Source of the DNA: Candidatus Obscuribacterales bacterium
GTDB taxonomy: Bacteria; Cyanobacteriota; Vampirovibrionia; Obscuribacterales; Obscuribacteraceae
Assembly: GCA_019637435.1 (NCBI GenBank)
Contig: JAHBVO010000001.1
Location: 1 to 64,000, forward strand
DNA length: 64,000 nucleotides
Direction of reading: 5' to 3'
Part shown: positions 1 to 9,948 of the stretch, in pieces
Numbering within the stretch: position 1 is the first letter of the stretch
Layout: each line of letters begins with the position of its first letter
Notes under the pieces: model-generated
What the model was told of the DNA's origin: nothing
The model's input: the letters and a program-made list of their open reading frames with translations, nothing else
Databases searched by the model: none
Program-made: the position numbers and the translations under genes

Positions 1-22
1 GCAGGACGCCTCACTTTGGGTA

Positions 23-69
23 GAGCGAGTTGGAAAGGGTGGAGCGAGTTGGAGCGAGTGGAAGCGAGT
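23..69. repeat. Short GAGCGAGT direct repeats
   Basis: Four copies of the octamer GAGCGAGT or AAGCGAGT lie at 23, 42, 52 and 62, just past the 3' end of the minus-strand TPR gene. They are too short and irregular to assign a role. Confidence 0.5.
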
Positions 70-82
70 GGAAAGGCTGAAA

Positions 83-1591
83 CTATTGCGAAAGAATTTG
101 TCCTGCGCGGGTTTCGACCTCGGTTGCTTTTGCGTTCTGGTCCAGGCCGCGAAGTACAGTTGCGTAGTCCTTCAAGCATGCCGCCAGGAGCGGGTCTTTC
201 TTTCCAACGGCTTGTTCGGTACTCGCGATTGCCCATTCATATGTTGTACTTGCTTTGTCCAGTTGTCCTTGTTGATAGTACAGAAATGCCAGACCATTTA
301 ATATCTTCGCGGTCTCCAGGGTGTTGGGACCAAGAATTTCCTGAGCATTTGCAAGCGACTCTCGATAGAGTTTTGACGCTTCAGGGAGCTGTCCAAGGTT
401 GGCTTCGACAAGAGCGAGCGAAGCCATTGTGTTGATTGTCAAAGCGTTTTGGGCGTGATAAGTTGATTCGTAAATTGCTAGTGCGCGAGTTAGGCACTGC
501 TTTGCCTCGTTGTACTTCTTTTGCGCGATGTAGAGTTGTGCGAGTCCGTTTAAGTCATTTGCGACTGAAGGATGATTGGGTCCGAGCGAGTCGATGTCAG
601 ATGCGATCATCCGCTGATACTGCGCTTCGCTGGCGCGGTAGCGGTTCTGTCCGAAGACGGTATCACTCATCGCTTTGAACGCCGGCTTCAGTGCCTGATC
701 TGATGAAGGCATATGAATGCCGCGCAGGGAGACGGCCTCGGCTTCATTCGTCTCGGAAGTTCTTGAGGTCTCCAACTGTTGCGTACTTTGCTGTTGCCAC
801 GATGAAACAGAACCGGAGATTGGACTCGAGTTCGAAGCGACGCTAGGGACGCCAGTCTGCGGAACGGTCTGCGAACCACTCACGCTAGACTTGTTCAAAA
901 TGTCTTTGTTGAAATCATCGATTAAGGTCTTGTCAGATTGGTCGTTTCCTTTGATCAGATCTCCATACTCGTGCATGACGCGCTTGAGTTGATTGGCTGC
1001 ATCGAGATTTGGTTCTTTCGACAAAATGGTGATTGCACGTTTGTAATTTTCACTTGCGGCGCTTTTGTTGCCCAGTTTGTAATTGACTCGACCTAGTCCA
1101 TGCAGCGCAGCTGCGGCTTCCGGAGTGTAGGTTCCGTAGTTCTTTTCGTTGATTCCGAGTGCGCGATTGTAATACTTCATGGCGGTAGCGTGGTTTCCGG
1201 CCGCTTCTTCTATGGAGCCGAGACCCATCAAAACCGAGGTGAGATGCGAACTTCCAGCACGCTCTGCACGGGGCAGCGCTTGCAATAGCATCGAACGAGC
1301 TTCGGCAGTTTTGCCTAGAAGAGTCAAAGCTGAAGACAACTTCACCATGCAGTTGTCGATATCTTCTTGATTCTTCGACTGTTTCTTGACGAGCGCGAGC
1401 GCCTTGCGCAGTCGCTGCTCTGCCACGGTTGGCGTTTCCGATTCAAGCGCGCTTACACCTTCGGCGTACAACTGCGACCACTGCGGTTCCGTCGAAGTCG
1501 CAGCATCTGTCGGCGCTGCTATCATTCCTACGCAAACTAGGCTAACGCCAAGTCGCGAGAGCCAAAATCGTTTCGAAAACTTATTGTCCAC
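83..1591 (-). CDS. Secreted TPR-repeat protein
   Basis: A 502-residue protein. Residues 1-30 form a signal peptide (basic start KRFWLSR, hydrophobic core, APTDAA cleavage region), so it is probably extracytoplasmic. Two TPR blocks are visible, at about residues 60-210 (for example AMKYYNRALGINEKNYG) and 330-500 (for example KYNEAKQCLTRALAIYES and KLYRESLANAQEILG). A Ser/Gln/Thr-rich linker at about 235-305 separates them. The second block has the roughly 42-residue spacing of kinesin-light-chain-like TPRs. TPRs bind proteins; the partner is not evident. It is transcribed alone, 177 bases beyond the next minus-strand gene. Another secreted TPR protein lies at 49994-51175. Confidence 0.85.
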   Translation of the reverse strand: MDNKFSKRFWLSRLGVSLVCVGMIAAPTDAATSTEPQWSQLYAEGVSALESETPTVAEQRLRKALALVKKQSKNQEDIDNCMVKLSSALTLLGKTAEARSMLLQALPRAERAGSSHLTSVLMGLGSIEEAAGNHATAMKYYNRALGINEKNYGTYTPEAAAALHGLGRVNYKLGNKSAASENYKRAITILSKEPNLDAANQLKRVMHEYGDLIKGNDQSDKTLIDDFNKDILNKSSVSGSQTVPQTGVPSVASNSSPISGSVSSWQQQSTQQLETSRTSETNEAEAVSLRGIHMPSSDQALKPAFKAMSDTVFGQNRYRASEAQYQRMIASDIDSLGPNHPSVANDLNGLAQLYIAQKKYNEAKQCLTRALAIYESTYHAQNALTINTMASLALVEANLGQLPEASKLYRESLANAQEILGPNTLETAKILNGLAFLYYQQGQLDKASTTYEWAIASTEQAVGKKDPLLAACLKDYATVLRGLDQNAKATEVETRAGQILSQ

Positions 1592-1768
1592 TTATCCAAC
1601 CCTTCAACAGCAGGCATCATTCTACCAAGTTTAAGGGCCTCAGCGCTCTCGGTTCGACTGAGGTAGGATGGTTTCAATTAGAGCTCTTTCAAGGGGGTGT
1701 TTATGTTTCAGAGATTCAGGGAGGGAGCCATCAAAGCAATTATGTACGCTCAAGAGTTCTCGCGTAGC

Positions 1769-2434
1769 TTACCTCGAATCGGGAACCAGCGGCAAATAGA
1801 TTGTCCTGCTGAATTTTATTAGCTCGTCTTTGGTGGCAGTCTCGTGTTCGTCGTAGAATCTTGCCCATTGAAAACTAATGTTTTTGAGTGCTTGAACCCA
1901 TCGTGCGAATTTATGTAAGTCAGCTGGTTCATCGTATAGATGGTCAACCGAGTATCCAATTTCCGGGTGATTGAAGTCGATTTCTAGAGCAGCCTGGGGA
2001 TATTTTAAGAGCACCGTATATGGTATCTTATGAATGATGAGGGATTGACTACGTTTCTCTGCAGTTTTGTAGCTCTTTTCGTTAAAAGTGCATGTGGCTT
2101 TCCTCGTGAGCGGAACAAGGTCTATTTGAGTGGACTTAAAGTCGGGTAAGCAGCTGACCGCTTCCAAGCACGCTAAATCGAAACTCAGATCGCCGCTAAC
2201 CTCGATAAGTTCAGGTTCCGTCACTCTTCCGTTTTTCTCAAGGTAGAAACTTACTTTCGTCTGTTTGCCCTCCGGGCAGCGCAGGGAGCTTGCGGTAACC
2301 CTGAGACAGTTGTTAAGCCAAATGTGAAAGCGATTTATCTCGGCGTCGGAGTCCATGGCTAAGCATTCTGAACTCAGAAGCACCGCGAGGCTCAGGGCTG
2401 CGGTCAACGAGACCATCGTACGTTGCCTGGTCAT
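1769..2434 (-). CDS. Secreted protein with TonB-C-like segment
   Basis: 221 residues with an N-terminal signal peptide (hydrophobic run SLTAALSLAVLLSSECLA); start at residue 1 or Met7. Residues 50-115 (TKVSFYLEKNGRVTEPEL ... SFDLACLEAVSCLPDF) resemble the TonB/TolA C-terminal fold, in which a strand with a Gly-turn precedes a helix ending in a Leu-Pro step. The C-terminal half is not recognised. It starts 13 bases after the fused homocysteine methyltransferase/MetF gene and probably shares its transcript, although a functional link is not obvious. No energising ExbB/ExbD or TonB N-terminal anchor is seen, so a genuine TonB role is unlikely. Confidence 0.6.
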   Translation of the reverse strand: MTRQRTMVSLTAALSLAVLLSSECLAMDSDAEINRFHIWLNNCLRVTASSLRCPEGKQTKVSFYLEKNGRVTEPELIEVSGDLSFDLACLEAVSCLPDFKSTQIDLVPLTRKATCTFNEKSYKTAEKRSQSLIIHKIPYTVLLKYPQAALEIDFNHPEIGYSVDHLYDEPADLHKFARWVQALKNISFQWARFYDEHETATKDELIKFSRTIYLPLVPDSR

Positions 2435-2447
2435 TGCGTTTCTGTTC

Positions 2448-4439
2448 CTACTTAGTGCTGACGAGTTTCTGCTTCAAACGCGTGACGAGGGTGCACATAT
2501 CGTCGTATCGACCGAAGGATGGAACGAGATAGGTTCCCTGACAAAGCCCGCGAAGCTGCTCAAGCAGTGCTTGTGCCAGTTCTAAACCGACAACCGCTCC
2601 CTGGTCCCCGGCTTTCGCCATTGCCTGGCGAATCTTCGACGGGATGGTGATACCGGGGACTTCGTTATGCAGGTATTCGGCATGCTTGGAGCTGTGAAGC
2701 GGCATGATTCCTACGAGGATCGGTACCGGGCATTCGCCGTACTCATCGAGAAAGTCGGTGAGATCGTTCACTTGATAAATAGGTTGGGTCATAACGAAGT
2801 GGGCGCCGGCTTCGAGTTTGCGCTTGAAGCGTTCCTTCTCAAGCGCCCTTTCCTCGTGTGTGCAGTTTAAAGCGCATCCGATTGATAGATTCGTCGGGCT
2901 GCCGATGGTATTACCGGCGATGTCTTTGCCTTCGTTCAACTGGCTGATTATTCTGATCAATCCAACCGAATCAACGTCATAAACAGCGGTGGCGTGCGCG
3001 TAGTTGCCCAGCGCCGGCGGATCGCCCGTCAGCGCAAGGATGTTGTGAACGCCAAGAGCCTGGCAGCCAAGGAGGTCTGCCTGGATGCCCATCAAATTTC
3101 TGTCCCTGGTAGTGAAGTGAATAATGGTTTCGATTCCGGTATCGGTACCGATCAACTTACATGTCGCGAGGCTAGACATGCGGACTCTAGCCATCGGGCT
3201 GTCGCCTACGTTAATCGAATCGGCACCCGATTCTTTCAACATTTTCGCGGCCTTGATCAGTTTTTTAGTGACCGCTCCCTTTGGTGGATCGATTTCAACG
3301 CTTACGAAAAAGCCCTGTTCCGTTCCATCTTTGAACGCTTTTAGTCTGTCTTTGAGTGGTCGTTCCGGCGCGGCTGTCGCTTCGGTCGCTTCTTCAGGGG
3401 TGGCACCGCCAGTAGTGTCAAGCGAAAGTCGGTTTTTCATAGGACTGGCCGCTATCAAAACTTCCGGACTCTTGAGCGCTGGAAGTTCCGTCAGGGTTGC
3501 TGTGCCGACATCGTTGTTGACGCGTACAAAGGCGTCAAGCGATTTGCGCATGGCTTTAATATGTTCCGGTGTCGTTCCGCAACATCCACCGATTATCTTC
3601 GCTCCGGCCATCACGAAAGGCTCGACATAAGACGCGCAATAATCGGGTCTGCTCATAAATATTGTTCGTCCACCGGTCAAACTCGGTTGACCGGCGTTTG
3701 GCAATGCAGAGAAGCCTGCGAGCTGTTGCCCAACTCCGCCATTGTCGAGCGCGGCTTTCATTCTCAAGAACGCGTCGAATACAGGACCCGGCCCGGCACC
3801 GCAGTTGATACCAAAGATTTCGGGCATATCTGCCCCGAGTTGATCGAAAATGCGCAGGGTGTCTTCAGGTGTTGCGCCGAAAAGGGTAAAGCCTTCAGGT
3901 GAAAAGCTCACTTGCGCCACTATTGGAAGTTTCGAAAGTGAACGAGCCGCGCGCACTGCTTGCACCAGTTCATCAAGCGATGACATGGTTTCAATCATGA
4001 AAAGGTCGACGCCGCCAGCCAGCAGACCTTCCATCTGTTCGCGAAAAGCGTCGTACAATTCTTGTTTTTCGGTGGTGCCGAGCGGAGGCAGCATTTTGCC
4101 TGTCGGTCCGACCGCGCCTGCTATGAATGCCGGATTGCCGGCAATTTCGCGCGCGTTTCTGGCAATTTTCGCCGCCCAAACATTTATGTTCCAGACTTCA
4201 TTTTCCAAACCGAAAGCGGCAAGCTTCATGCGGTTTCCAGAAAAGGAATTGGTCTCGATGATATCGGCGCCTGCGGTGAGATAGTCGACGTGCACCTGCT
4301 GGACCATATCTTTGTTGGTCAGGTTCAATTGCTCGAAGCACGCACTGGGCAAAGATCCACGCGAATAAAGCAGCGTGCCGATGCCACCGTCGCCGAGAAG
4401 CGGTTTTTGTGATATCGCGTCCAGGAAAGGATTACTCAT
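2448..4439 (-). CDS. Bifunctional homocysteine S-methyltransferase / methylenetetrahydrofolate reductase
   Basis: 663 residues, two enzymes in one chain. The N-terminal domain (about 1-320) is a zinc-dependent homocysteine methyltransferase: GDGGIGTLL at the start, FGINCGAGPG near 210 and the zinc dicysteine motif GGCCGTTPEHI near 287. A linker of about 50 residues leads to a MetF-type flavoprotein (about 370-650), recognisable by FVSVEIDPPKG, ESGADSINVGDSP and LALTGDPP, which reduces 5,10-methylene-THF to 5-methyl-THF. The arrangement matches the YitJ-type fusion and would couple one-carbon supply to methionine synthesis. No cobalamin-binding domain is present. The start ATG has only a weak purine tract (GAAGAGAA). 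Confidence 0.93.
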   Translation of the reverse strand: MSNPFLDAISQKPLLGDGGIGTLLYSRGSLPSACFEQLNLTNKDMVQQVHVDYLTAGADIIETNSFSGNRMKLAAFGLENEVWNINVWAAKIARNAREIAGNPAFIAGAVGPTGKMLPPLGTTEKQELYDAFREQMEGLLAGGVDLFMIETMSSLDELVQAVRAARSLSKLPIVAQVSFSPEGFTLFGATPEDTLRIFDQLGADMPEIFGINCGAGPGPVFDAFLRMKAALDNGGVGQQLAGFSALPNAGQPSLTGGRTIFMSRPDYCASYVEPFVMAGAKIIGGCCGTTPEHIKAMRKSLDAFVRVNNDVGTATLTELPALKSPEVLIAASPMKNRLSLDTTGGATPEEATEATAAPERPLKDRLKAFKDGTEQGFFVSVEIDPPKGAVTKKLIKAAKMLKESGADSINVGDSPMARVRMSSLATCKLIGTDTGIETIIHFTTRDRNLMGIQADLLGCQALGVHNILALTGDPPALGNYAHATAVYDVDSVGLIRIISQLNEGKDIAGNTIGSPTNLSIGCALNCTHEERALEKERFKRKLEAGAHFVMTQPIYQVNDLTDFLDEYGECPVPILVGIMPLHSSKHAEYLHNEVPGITIPSKIRQAMAKAGDQGAVVGLELAQALLEQLRGLCQGTYLVPSFGRYDDMCTLVTRLKQKLVSTK

Positions 4440-4801
4440 TCAAATTCTCTTCGCAGATGATGGGATGCCGACCTCGGTCGCCTCGTGCGGAAGCGACAGG
4501 AGGACCTAATCGTGCGCTAATTTTAGCATTTCAATATAATCTTAAGGCTGGCTAACACTGGCGCGAAACCCCCTGCAGTCATGCGTTTGCCGGTTGAAAC
4601 CGTTTAATTGCGCTCAAGTAACATAACTTTCGACCCGCTGGCGATGCCGCACATAGATAGAAAGTAACTTCTTCTATTAAGAAGATTAGACGCTTCTGTA
4701 TCGGCTTTTGCGACAGCTTGATAATATACGGTCTGCAGCCTGTTTGTGCAGTTCGTACGCGGTCGAGAGCAGAGCCTCGGCGCGAAGTTAAGGATACCTA
4801 A
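4440..4801. other. Divergent intergenic region (metF fusion / lepA)
   Basis: 362 bases between divergent genes. On the minus-strand leader of the methyltransferase/reductase gene, arms GTCGC/GCGAC (4477-4481 and 4493-4497) can form a small hairpin. Nearer lepA, CTTCTT/AAGAAG (4668-4673, 4679-4684) form another. A GATAAT -10-like hexamer lies at 4720-4725 without a convincing -35. I do not recognise a SAM, SAH or cobalamin riboswitch. AAGGA precedes the lepA GTG start at a usable distance. Confidence 0.4.
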
Positions 4802-6607
4802 GTGCCAACCGATCCTAACCAGATTCGCAACTTTTCAATTATTGCCCACATCGATCACGGCAAATCAACGCTGGCTGACCGTTTGCTGGAATATACCAAT
4901 ACGATCGAGAAGCGCGTTATGCAAGCGCAAGTGCTCGACTCTATGGATATTGAACGCGAGCGCGGCATCACCATCAAAGCGCAGGCCGCGCGGATGGATT
5001 ACAAAGCGAAAGATGGCAAGGATTACGTGTTGAATTTGATCGACACTCCCGGGCACGTCGATTTTGGCTACGAAGTATCACGCAGTTTGGCTGCATGCGA
5101 AGGCGCGCTTCTCATCGTGGATGCGAGCCAGGGCGTTGAGGCGCAAACTTTGGCGAACGTGCACCTTGCGCTCGAAAACAATTTGGAAATCGTTCCAGTC
5201 TTAAACAAAATCGACTTGCCGAGCGCCGATCCTGCGCGTGTTCGCCAGGAGATTGAGGACGTGGTCGGCTGGCCAACGGATAACGCCGTGGAAACCAGTG
5301 CTAAGGCTAATATCGGCATCCAGGAAGTTCTCGAAGCGATTGTGCATCACATTCCTCCGCCGAAAAACACCATCAACGAACCGCTTCGCGCGCTGGTTTT
5401 CGACAGTTATTACGACAGCTATCGCGGAATTATCGCTTACTTTCGTATCAAAGACGGTGAGGTCAAGGTAGGCGACAAGATTCGCTTCATGGCTAACGCA
5501 AAGAATTTCGAGATCACCGAACTTGGTGTTTTGAAGCCGGTGCAGACGAAGGTTGATCGACTGGGACCGGGTGAAGTGGGTTACCTGGCCGCTGCTATCA
5601 AAGACGTGGAAACGCTCGTCGGTGACACTATCACTCATGTTGAGCGTCCCGCTGTTGAGGCCCTTCCTGGCTATCGTCCTGCGAAACCCATGGTGTTCGC
5701 AGGAATTTATCCGGTGGACAACGAGCAATATCCGGACCTGCGAGAAGCTCTGGAGAAACTGAAGCTAAATGATTCGAGTTTGTTCTTCGAGCCGGAAAGC
5801 TCTGAGGCTCTGGGTTTCGGCTTCCGCGTCGGCTTCCTCGGTTTGCTTCACATGGAAATCATCCAGGAGCGTCTTGAGCGCGAATACAATCTGCGACTCA
5901 TTGTTACCGCACCGTCTGTAATTTATCGCGTGACCAAAACTGACGGTTCGATCATAATGGTCGACAACCCGGCCTTTCTGCCTGAGCCAAACTACAGAGA
6001 GAAGATTGAAGAACCGTACGTTGATGCCACCATTATTGTTCCCAACGATTATGTTGGTGCGTTGATGGAACTTTGCCAACAGCGGCGAGGAATCTACGTG
6101 GACCTCAAGTATCTTGATGCTCGTCGTAAGGAGTTGCTCTACGAATTGCCTCTTGGTGAGATCATCACTGACTTTTTCGATCAACTGAAGTCCCGCTCCA
6201 AGGGCTACGCGAGCCTTGACTATCAAGTTAAGGACTATCGCGAATCACGCTTGGTCAAACTCGACGTGTTGATTGCTGGTGACCCGGTTGATGCATTGTC
6301 AGCCATTGTTCACGTTGATAAGGCTCACACATACGGACAACTTTTAGCGAAGAAACTGAAGGAAGTTATTCCGCGTCAGATGTTCGAAGTGCCTATTCAA
6401 GCCGCGATTGGCGGAAAGATTGTTGCGCGAACTAACGTTTCTGCCGTTCGTAAAAACGTACTGGCGAAATGTTACGGTGGAGACATTTCGCGTAAACGTA
6501 AGCTTCTCGAGAAGCAAAAGGAAGGTAAAAAGCGCATGAAGGCGGTCGGTAAAGTCGAAATACCGCAAGAAGCATTCATGGCGTTGTTGAAGCTTGAAAC
6601 AGACTAA
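4802..6607 (+). CDS. lepA: Elongation factor 4 (LepA)
   Basis: 601 residues, full length for EF4, a ribosome-associated GTPase that back-translocates or remodels stalled ribosomes. GTPase motifs are all present: G1 [10 protein letters not shown]3 DTPGHVDF, G4 NKIDLP. Domain II, the EF-G-like domains and the LepA-specific C-terminal domain follow, ending in the basic stretch [17 protein letters not shown] that is typical of the family. Translation begins at GTG 4802 (AAGGA about 9 bases upstream), which gives [20 protein letters not shown]. It is monocistronic, since the next gene is on the opposite strand. Confidence 0.97.
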   Translation: MPTDPNQIRNFSIIAHIDHGKSTLADRLLEYTNTIEKRVMQAQVLDSMDIERERGITIKAQAARMDYKAKDGKDYVLNLIDTPGHVDFGYEVSRSLAACEGALLIVDASQGVEAQTLANVHLALENNLEIVPVLNKIDLPSADPARVRQEIEDVVGWPTDNAVETSAKANIGIQEVLEAIVHHIPPPKNTINEPLRALVFDSYYDSYRGIIAYFRIKDGEVKVGDKIRFMANAKNFEITELGVLKPVQTKVDRLGPGEVGYLAAAIKDVETLVGDTITHVERPAVEALPGYRPAKPMVFAGIYPVDNEQYPDLREALEKLKLNDSSLFFEPESSEALGFGFRVGFLGLLHMEIIQERLEREYNLRLIVTAPSVIYRVTKTDGSIIMVDNPAFLPEPNYREKIEEPYVDATIIVPNDYVGALMELCQQRRGIYVDLKYLDARRKELLYELPLGEIITDFFDQLKSRSKGYASLDYQVKDYRESRLVKLDVLIAGDPVDALSAIVHVDKAHTYGQLLAKKLKEVIPRQMFEVPIQAAIGGKIVARTNVSAVRKNVLAKCYGGDISRKRKLLEKQKEGKKRMKAVGKVEIPQEAFMALLKLETD

Positions 6608-6612
6608 AAGGT

Positions 6613-6709
6613 TTTGACTGATCGAAGTCTGTCGAACCATTTAGAATCTGAATCGAACGGATTTGACTGATTGAGGTCTGTCAAAACGTTTAGCATCTGA
6701 ATCGAACGG
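6613..6709. repeat. 49-bp tandem duplication
   Basis: Two adjacent copies, 6613-6661 and 6662-6709, begin TTTGACTGAT and end CTGAATCGAACGG with few differences. They fill the gap between the convergent 3' ends of lepA and the haemagglutinin-like gene. The core GCATCTGAAT also occurs in the repeat cluster at 59691-59880. Confidence 0.8.
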
Positions 6710-6711
6710 GG

Positions 6712-9700
6712 TTAATCGTTCGAAATGATGGTTATTCCGCCTACCTGCTTGTCACCGAGCGTTAGAGAGTTCGGGCTCAAGCTGTTGTTGATGAAAACGA
6801 ATGAGGCTCCGAGTCCATTGAGAATGGTTCCAGGCGCCGCTTTCAAGCCGGAACCGGTTAGCGTCACATTATCGATCAATGTCACATTGTCCTGTGGCGG
6901 CATCGGGTCCGGGCTCGCAACGCCAAGTGATACGGTGATGTCATTGACTCCCTGAGTGCTTAAGCCGCTCAGAATATTCAGCTTACCGCCTCGCTCATCA
7001 GTGTTGCGAATGGACATCGGTCCGCCGGAATTTAAGATATGCTGAATTGTTAGTGTGCCATCGCCTGTGGTGATATTAATTGGTCCGGACGCGATGAGGG
7101 CGGAGCTTCCGATCATGTTGATCGAGTCCGCAGCTGTGATTCCGACGGCGCCTGTTGCCTTCGTTTCTGACAGGATTGTTCTGCGAGTAGATGTGATGTT
7201 AAGGTAAACATCGCCAGCGGAGGCCTGAGCAGTCAAAAACTCCACTTTGGGGCTGATCTGAATTGGAGTTCCCGAAGTCCCTATCGAGGCGCTGGAGAAT
7301 AGACCGAGCGTACTCGTATCCAGATTGCCTCCGAACGTAGCATTGTCTATCGAGGAAGCCAACGCGGTGAAGTTGATGTTAGGAGCTTTGATGTCGCTGA
7401 AGGTACCGAATCCGCTTCCAGTTACGTCGAACAACTTCGCTTCTATAGCTCCGCTGGCAGAGACAGTTTGTGCGAGTCCGAAAACGATGACATTTGCTTT
7501 CGGTGCCTCAATCAGCTCCAGATCCGTGTTCGTAGCCACTCCGGTCAGATCGATGCTGACGCGTGAACCACCGGCGTTTACATTGAGTACAGGGGCATTG
7601 ACTTGAAGCGGGTCGGACGAAGTGCCAATGCTATCCTCCGCGACGAAGCTGACATTCGATTGGGAAGTCAGCACGCCGAGACCGACTATGTTTCTGCCAA
7701 ACAGATCAATCGCTCCATCTGCAGAAACGCTGTTTTGAACAGTGATCTGGTCGCCTGCTGTAACCTGGAACCGATTGCCCGAGTCTATATTAGAGTTCAG
7801 AAAAACAGCCGCTTTGGAATTGGGATTTAGCGGTCTGAGGAAATTGCTTCCGCGTACCCCGTTGGCATCATAGGTGACGGGTTGCCCGCGCTGATCGACT
7901 CCGATCTTAGAAGCAAAAATAGTGACATCACCAGTTGCGGTGCTACCGCCTGTGGTATCAATTGCGCCGGTGCGAACTGCGAAGCTTGTGGGTTTGTCCT
8001 GAGCTCCGACGATTGTCACTCTGCCATTGGTGCCCGTGCCGGTTCCTCCGGTCGTGATTGATGCTGAAGCCAGATCTACGACGCCAGGTTGGAGATTGCC
8101 GACTGGTTTATTGCCGTCGAAGGCGAATATTGAAACATTGCCGCCGTTGGCATTGACCCCAGGGGCGGTGGCTTGGGCTATGATCGCGGAGTTGCCGGAA
8201 AGCGTTATGCCGCCGCCGGTTTTCGATGCTTTGCCTGTCAGCGAAACCGCTCCGGCTCCACTTAAGTCGCCTGGCAAGATGTCTCGGTTTGAACCGCCTT
8301 GATTCGTGAAATCGGCGCCGGCAATCAATGTAATGTCGAAGCCTGTAGAGGTTGCATCGCCAGCTTGAATCGTCACTCCGGAGCCGGTGATATTTCCGGC
8401 AGCAACAATCACGAGGTTCTCTCCGACTGTTATATTGCCGTTAATTAAGATACTACCTGCGGTGTTAAAGAATGTCGGGTCGCCGGTTAAACAGCTATCG
8501 CCTATCTGAAGCAGCTCGGTGTTTGCGGTCAGGTGAGCGGCGCTTCCTGTCTGCGATACGACTCCCGTAAGCTTGTTGACGTCAACAGTTGCAACTCCCT
8601 CACCGGCATTCATGTTGAACTGTTTGCTGAGCAAATCTCCGCCCACAATAGTGCTGTTGTAGGCTGCGCCGTAAGATGCATCGCGAAGGTTTATAGCTCC
8701 TTTCTGAGCGCTAACGGTACCGTTTCTGTTGTCCACCAGGAGCGCTGAATCGAGTGCGTTAAAGTTGACGTTTCCGCCTGTTGAAGAAATCGAACCAGTG
8801 TTCTTCACACTCGGTGCAGTTAAACCTAGGTCGCCGGCAGTAGTTATGGAGCCGTAATTCGTGACCGCGTTTCCAGCATTGATAGTCAGATTTCCAGTGG
8901 AGGAAATGGTGCCTGCGTTGTTGAAGTTTCTCGCAGCATCCAGTGTCAAATCGACGGTGGAGTTAATTGTCGCGCCGATATAGTTGTTAATGTCATCAGC
9001 GTGAATTGAACCGCCGCGGGAGTTTCCACTCGACGAAGCGATGACTGTTCCAAAGTTGTCTAAGTTGCCGAGCAATGTAAAGTCCGAACGCTTCGAGAAG
9101 TCACCAAGGGTGGTGACATTGTTGGAAACTACAAAATTTGCAGCGCGCATCGCATCTTGTGGACCGGTTATTGCGTCTAAATCTACGTCTCCACCGATGG
9201 CTCGACCGGAGCGGTCAATAACAAGTTTTTGTCCTTCTCCAGTGAGCGCCTGTTTCACTGCGATGTACTCTGCTGCAGTGACCTGACTTCCGGCGCTCAG
9301 GGACTTGCTTTCGCCGCCTATCGTGATCTCAATCGAAGTGGCGTCGCTGAATAGGTTTCTTCCAAGAGTGATGTTTCTTGTGTTGCTTGTGAGGTCAAGG
9401 TCTAGACCGCCTCTCAATCTGACGAGCTGCCCTTCGGTATTCACCTGCCTGGTGCGATTGCTGAACTGGTGTATCAGTTTGTGGTTGTTCAAGTTGCCCA
9501 GATTGAGCTGTGCGCTGGCGGCATCGCTTCCGGCCGTTGAGAACACGGTCGGCGTGGCGATAGACTCTGAGCGGTTTCTGGCATTGTTGCCATAGGTTTC
9601 TCTAAATAAGGCGCGAGCGGCGTGTCTATCGATCTCCGGGTTCTGGTCTCGGAAATCGCGGAAGCTCGGTCCGTCATTGTGACCTGCTTGGGCTGCGGAG

Positions 9701-9774
9701 GCGCTTGTTATGAGCAACGTTCCGGCGAGGAGGACTGCGAAGCGAGAGGAGCGATTGTTCGACGGTCTGGTCAT
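6712..9774 (-). CDS. Large secreted beta-helix (filamentous haemagglutinin-like) protein
   Basis: About 1020 residues from the ATG at 9774. That start is chosen because GAGG lies 8 bases upstream and it opens directly on a signal peptide (RFAVLLAGTLLITSASAAQA). An upstream in-frame ATG at 9858 would add 28 non-hydrophobic residues. The mature chain is Gly/Asn/Thr-rich, almost free of Cys, and made of short beta-strand repeats such as GNLTINAGNAVTNYGSI and NTGSISSTGGNVNF. This is the pattern of the parallel beta-helix in FHA/two-partner-secretion passengers. The N-terminal part (LNNHKLIHQFSNRTRQVNTE ...) resembles a degenerate TPS domain. No TpsB transporter or autotransporter barrel is seen nearby. 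Probably a surface or exported adhesin-like protein. Confidence 0.75.
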   Translation of the reverse strand: MTRPSNNRSSRFAVLLAGTLLITSASAAQAGHNDGPSFRDFRDQNPEIDRHAARALFRETYGNNARNRSESIATPTVFSTAGSDAASAQLNLGNLNNHKLIHQFSNRTRQVNTEGQLVRLRGGLDLDLTSNTRNITLGRNLFSDATSIEITIGGESKSLSAGSQVTAAEYIAVKQALTGEGQKLVIDRSGRAIGGDVDLDAITGPQDAMRAANFVVSNNVTTLGDFSKRSDFTLLGNLDNFGTVIASSSGNSRGGSIHADDINNYIGATINSTVDLTLDAARNFNNAGTISSTGNLTINAGNAVTNYGSITTAGDLGLTAPSVKNTGSISSTGGNVNFNALDSALLVDNRNGTVSAQKGAINLRDASYGAAYNSTIVGGDLLSKQFNMNAGEGVATVDVNKLTGVVSQTGSAAHLTANTELLQIGDSCLTGDPTFFNTAGSILINGNITVGENLVIVAAGNITGSGVTIQAGDATSTGFDITLIAGADFTNQGGSNRDILPGDLSGAGAVSLTGKASKTGGGITLSGNSAIIAQATAPGVNANGGNVSIFAFDGNKPVGNLQPGVVDLASASITTGGTGTGTNGRVTIVGAQDKPTSFAVRTGAIDTTGGSTATGDVTIFASKIGVDQRGQPVTYDANGVRGSNFLRPLNPNSKAAVFLNSNIDSGNRFQVTAGDQITVQNSVSADGAIDLFGRNIVGLGVLTSQSNVSFVAEDSIGTSSDPLQVNAPVLNVNAGGSRVSIDLTGVATNTDLELIEAPKANVIVFGLAQTVSASGAIEAKLFDVTGSGFGTFSDIKAPNINFTALASSIDNATFGGNLDTSTLGLFSSASIGTSGTPIQISPKVEFLTAQASAGDVYLNITSTRRTILSETKATGAVGITAADSINMIGSSALIASGPINITTGDGTLTIQHILNSGGPMSIRNTDERGGKLNILSGLSTQGVNDITVSLGVASPDPMPPQDNVTLIDNVTLTGSGLKAAPGTILNGLGASFVFINNSLSPNSLTLGDKQVGGITIISND

Positions 9775-9948
9775 GCGAGAAACCTCACAATTGTCGTGCA
9801 TAATCTCGTTCCAAGCGCCAAGAGTTCGCCGGAAGTCGTGAATGGAGAACGTTACCACGAACGCGCTACGATATTCCAGTTAATTAGAACATTAGATGGG
9901 CGGTTAAACCGTTACTAGCGTGTCGGTCTCCACGGGGACTGAAACGGG
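9775..9948. promoter_or_regulatory. Divergent control region with CGGTTAAACCG palindrome
   Basis: 174 bases separate the haemagglutinin-like gene from the S1-like array. The 11-base inverted repeat CGGTT-A-AACCG (9901-9911) lies about 40 bases before the first array gene and is a possible operator. I could not identify a confident -35/-10 pair for either direction. Confidence 0.35.

Noticed and set aside
16..435. 139-codon open frame on the plus strand at the window start
   Set aside because: It lies opposite the secreted TPR gene, has no ribosome binding site and no domain; an antisense shadow.
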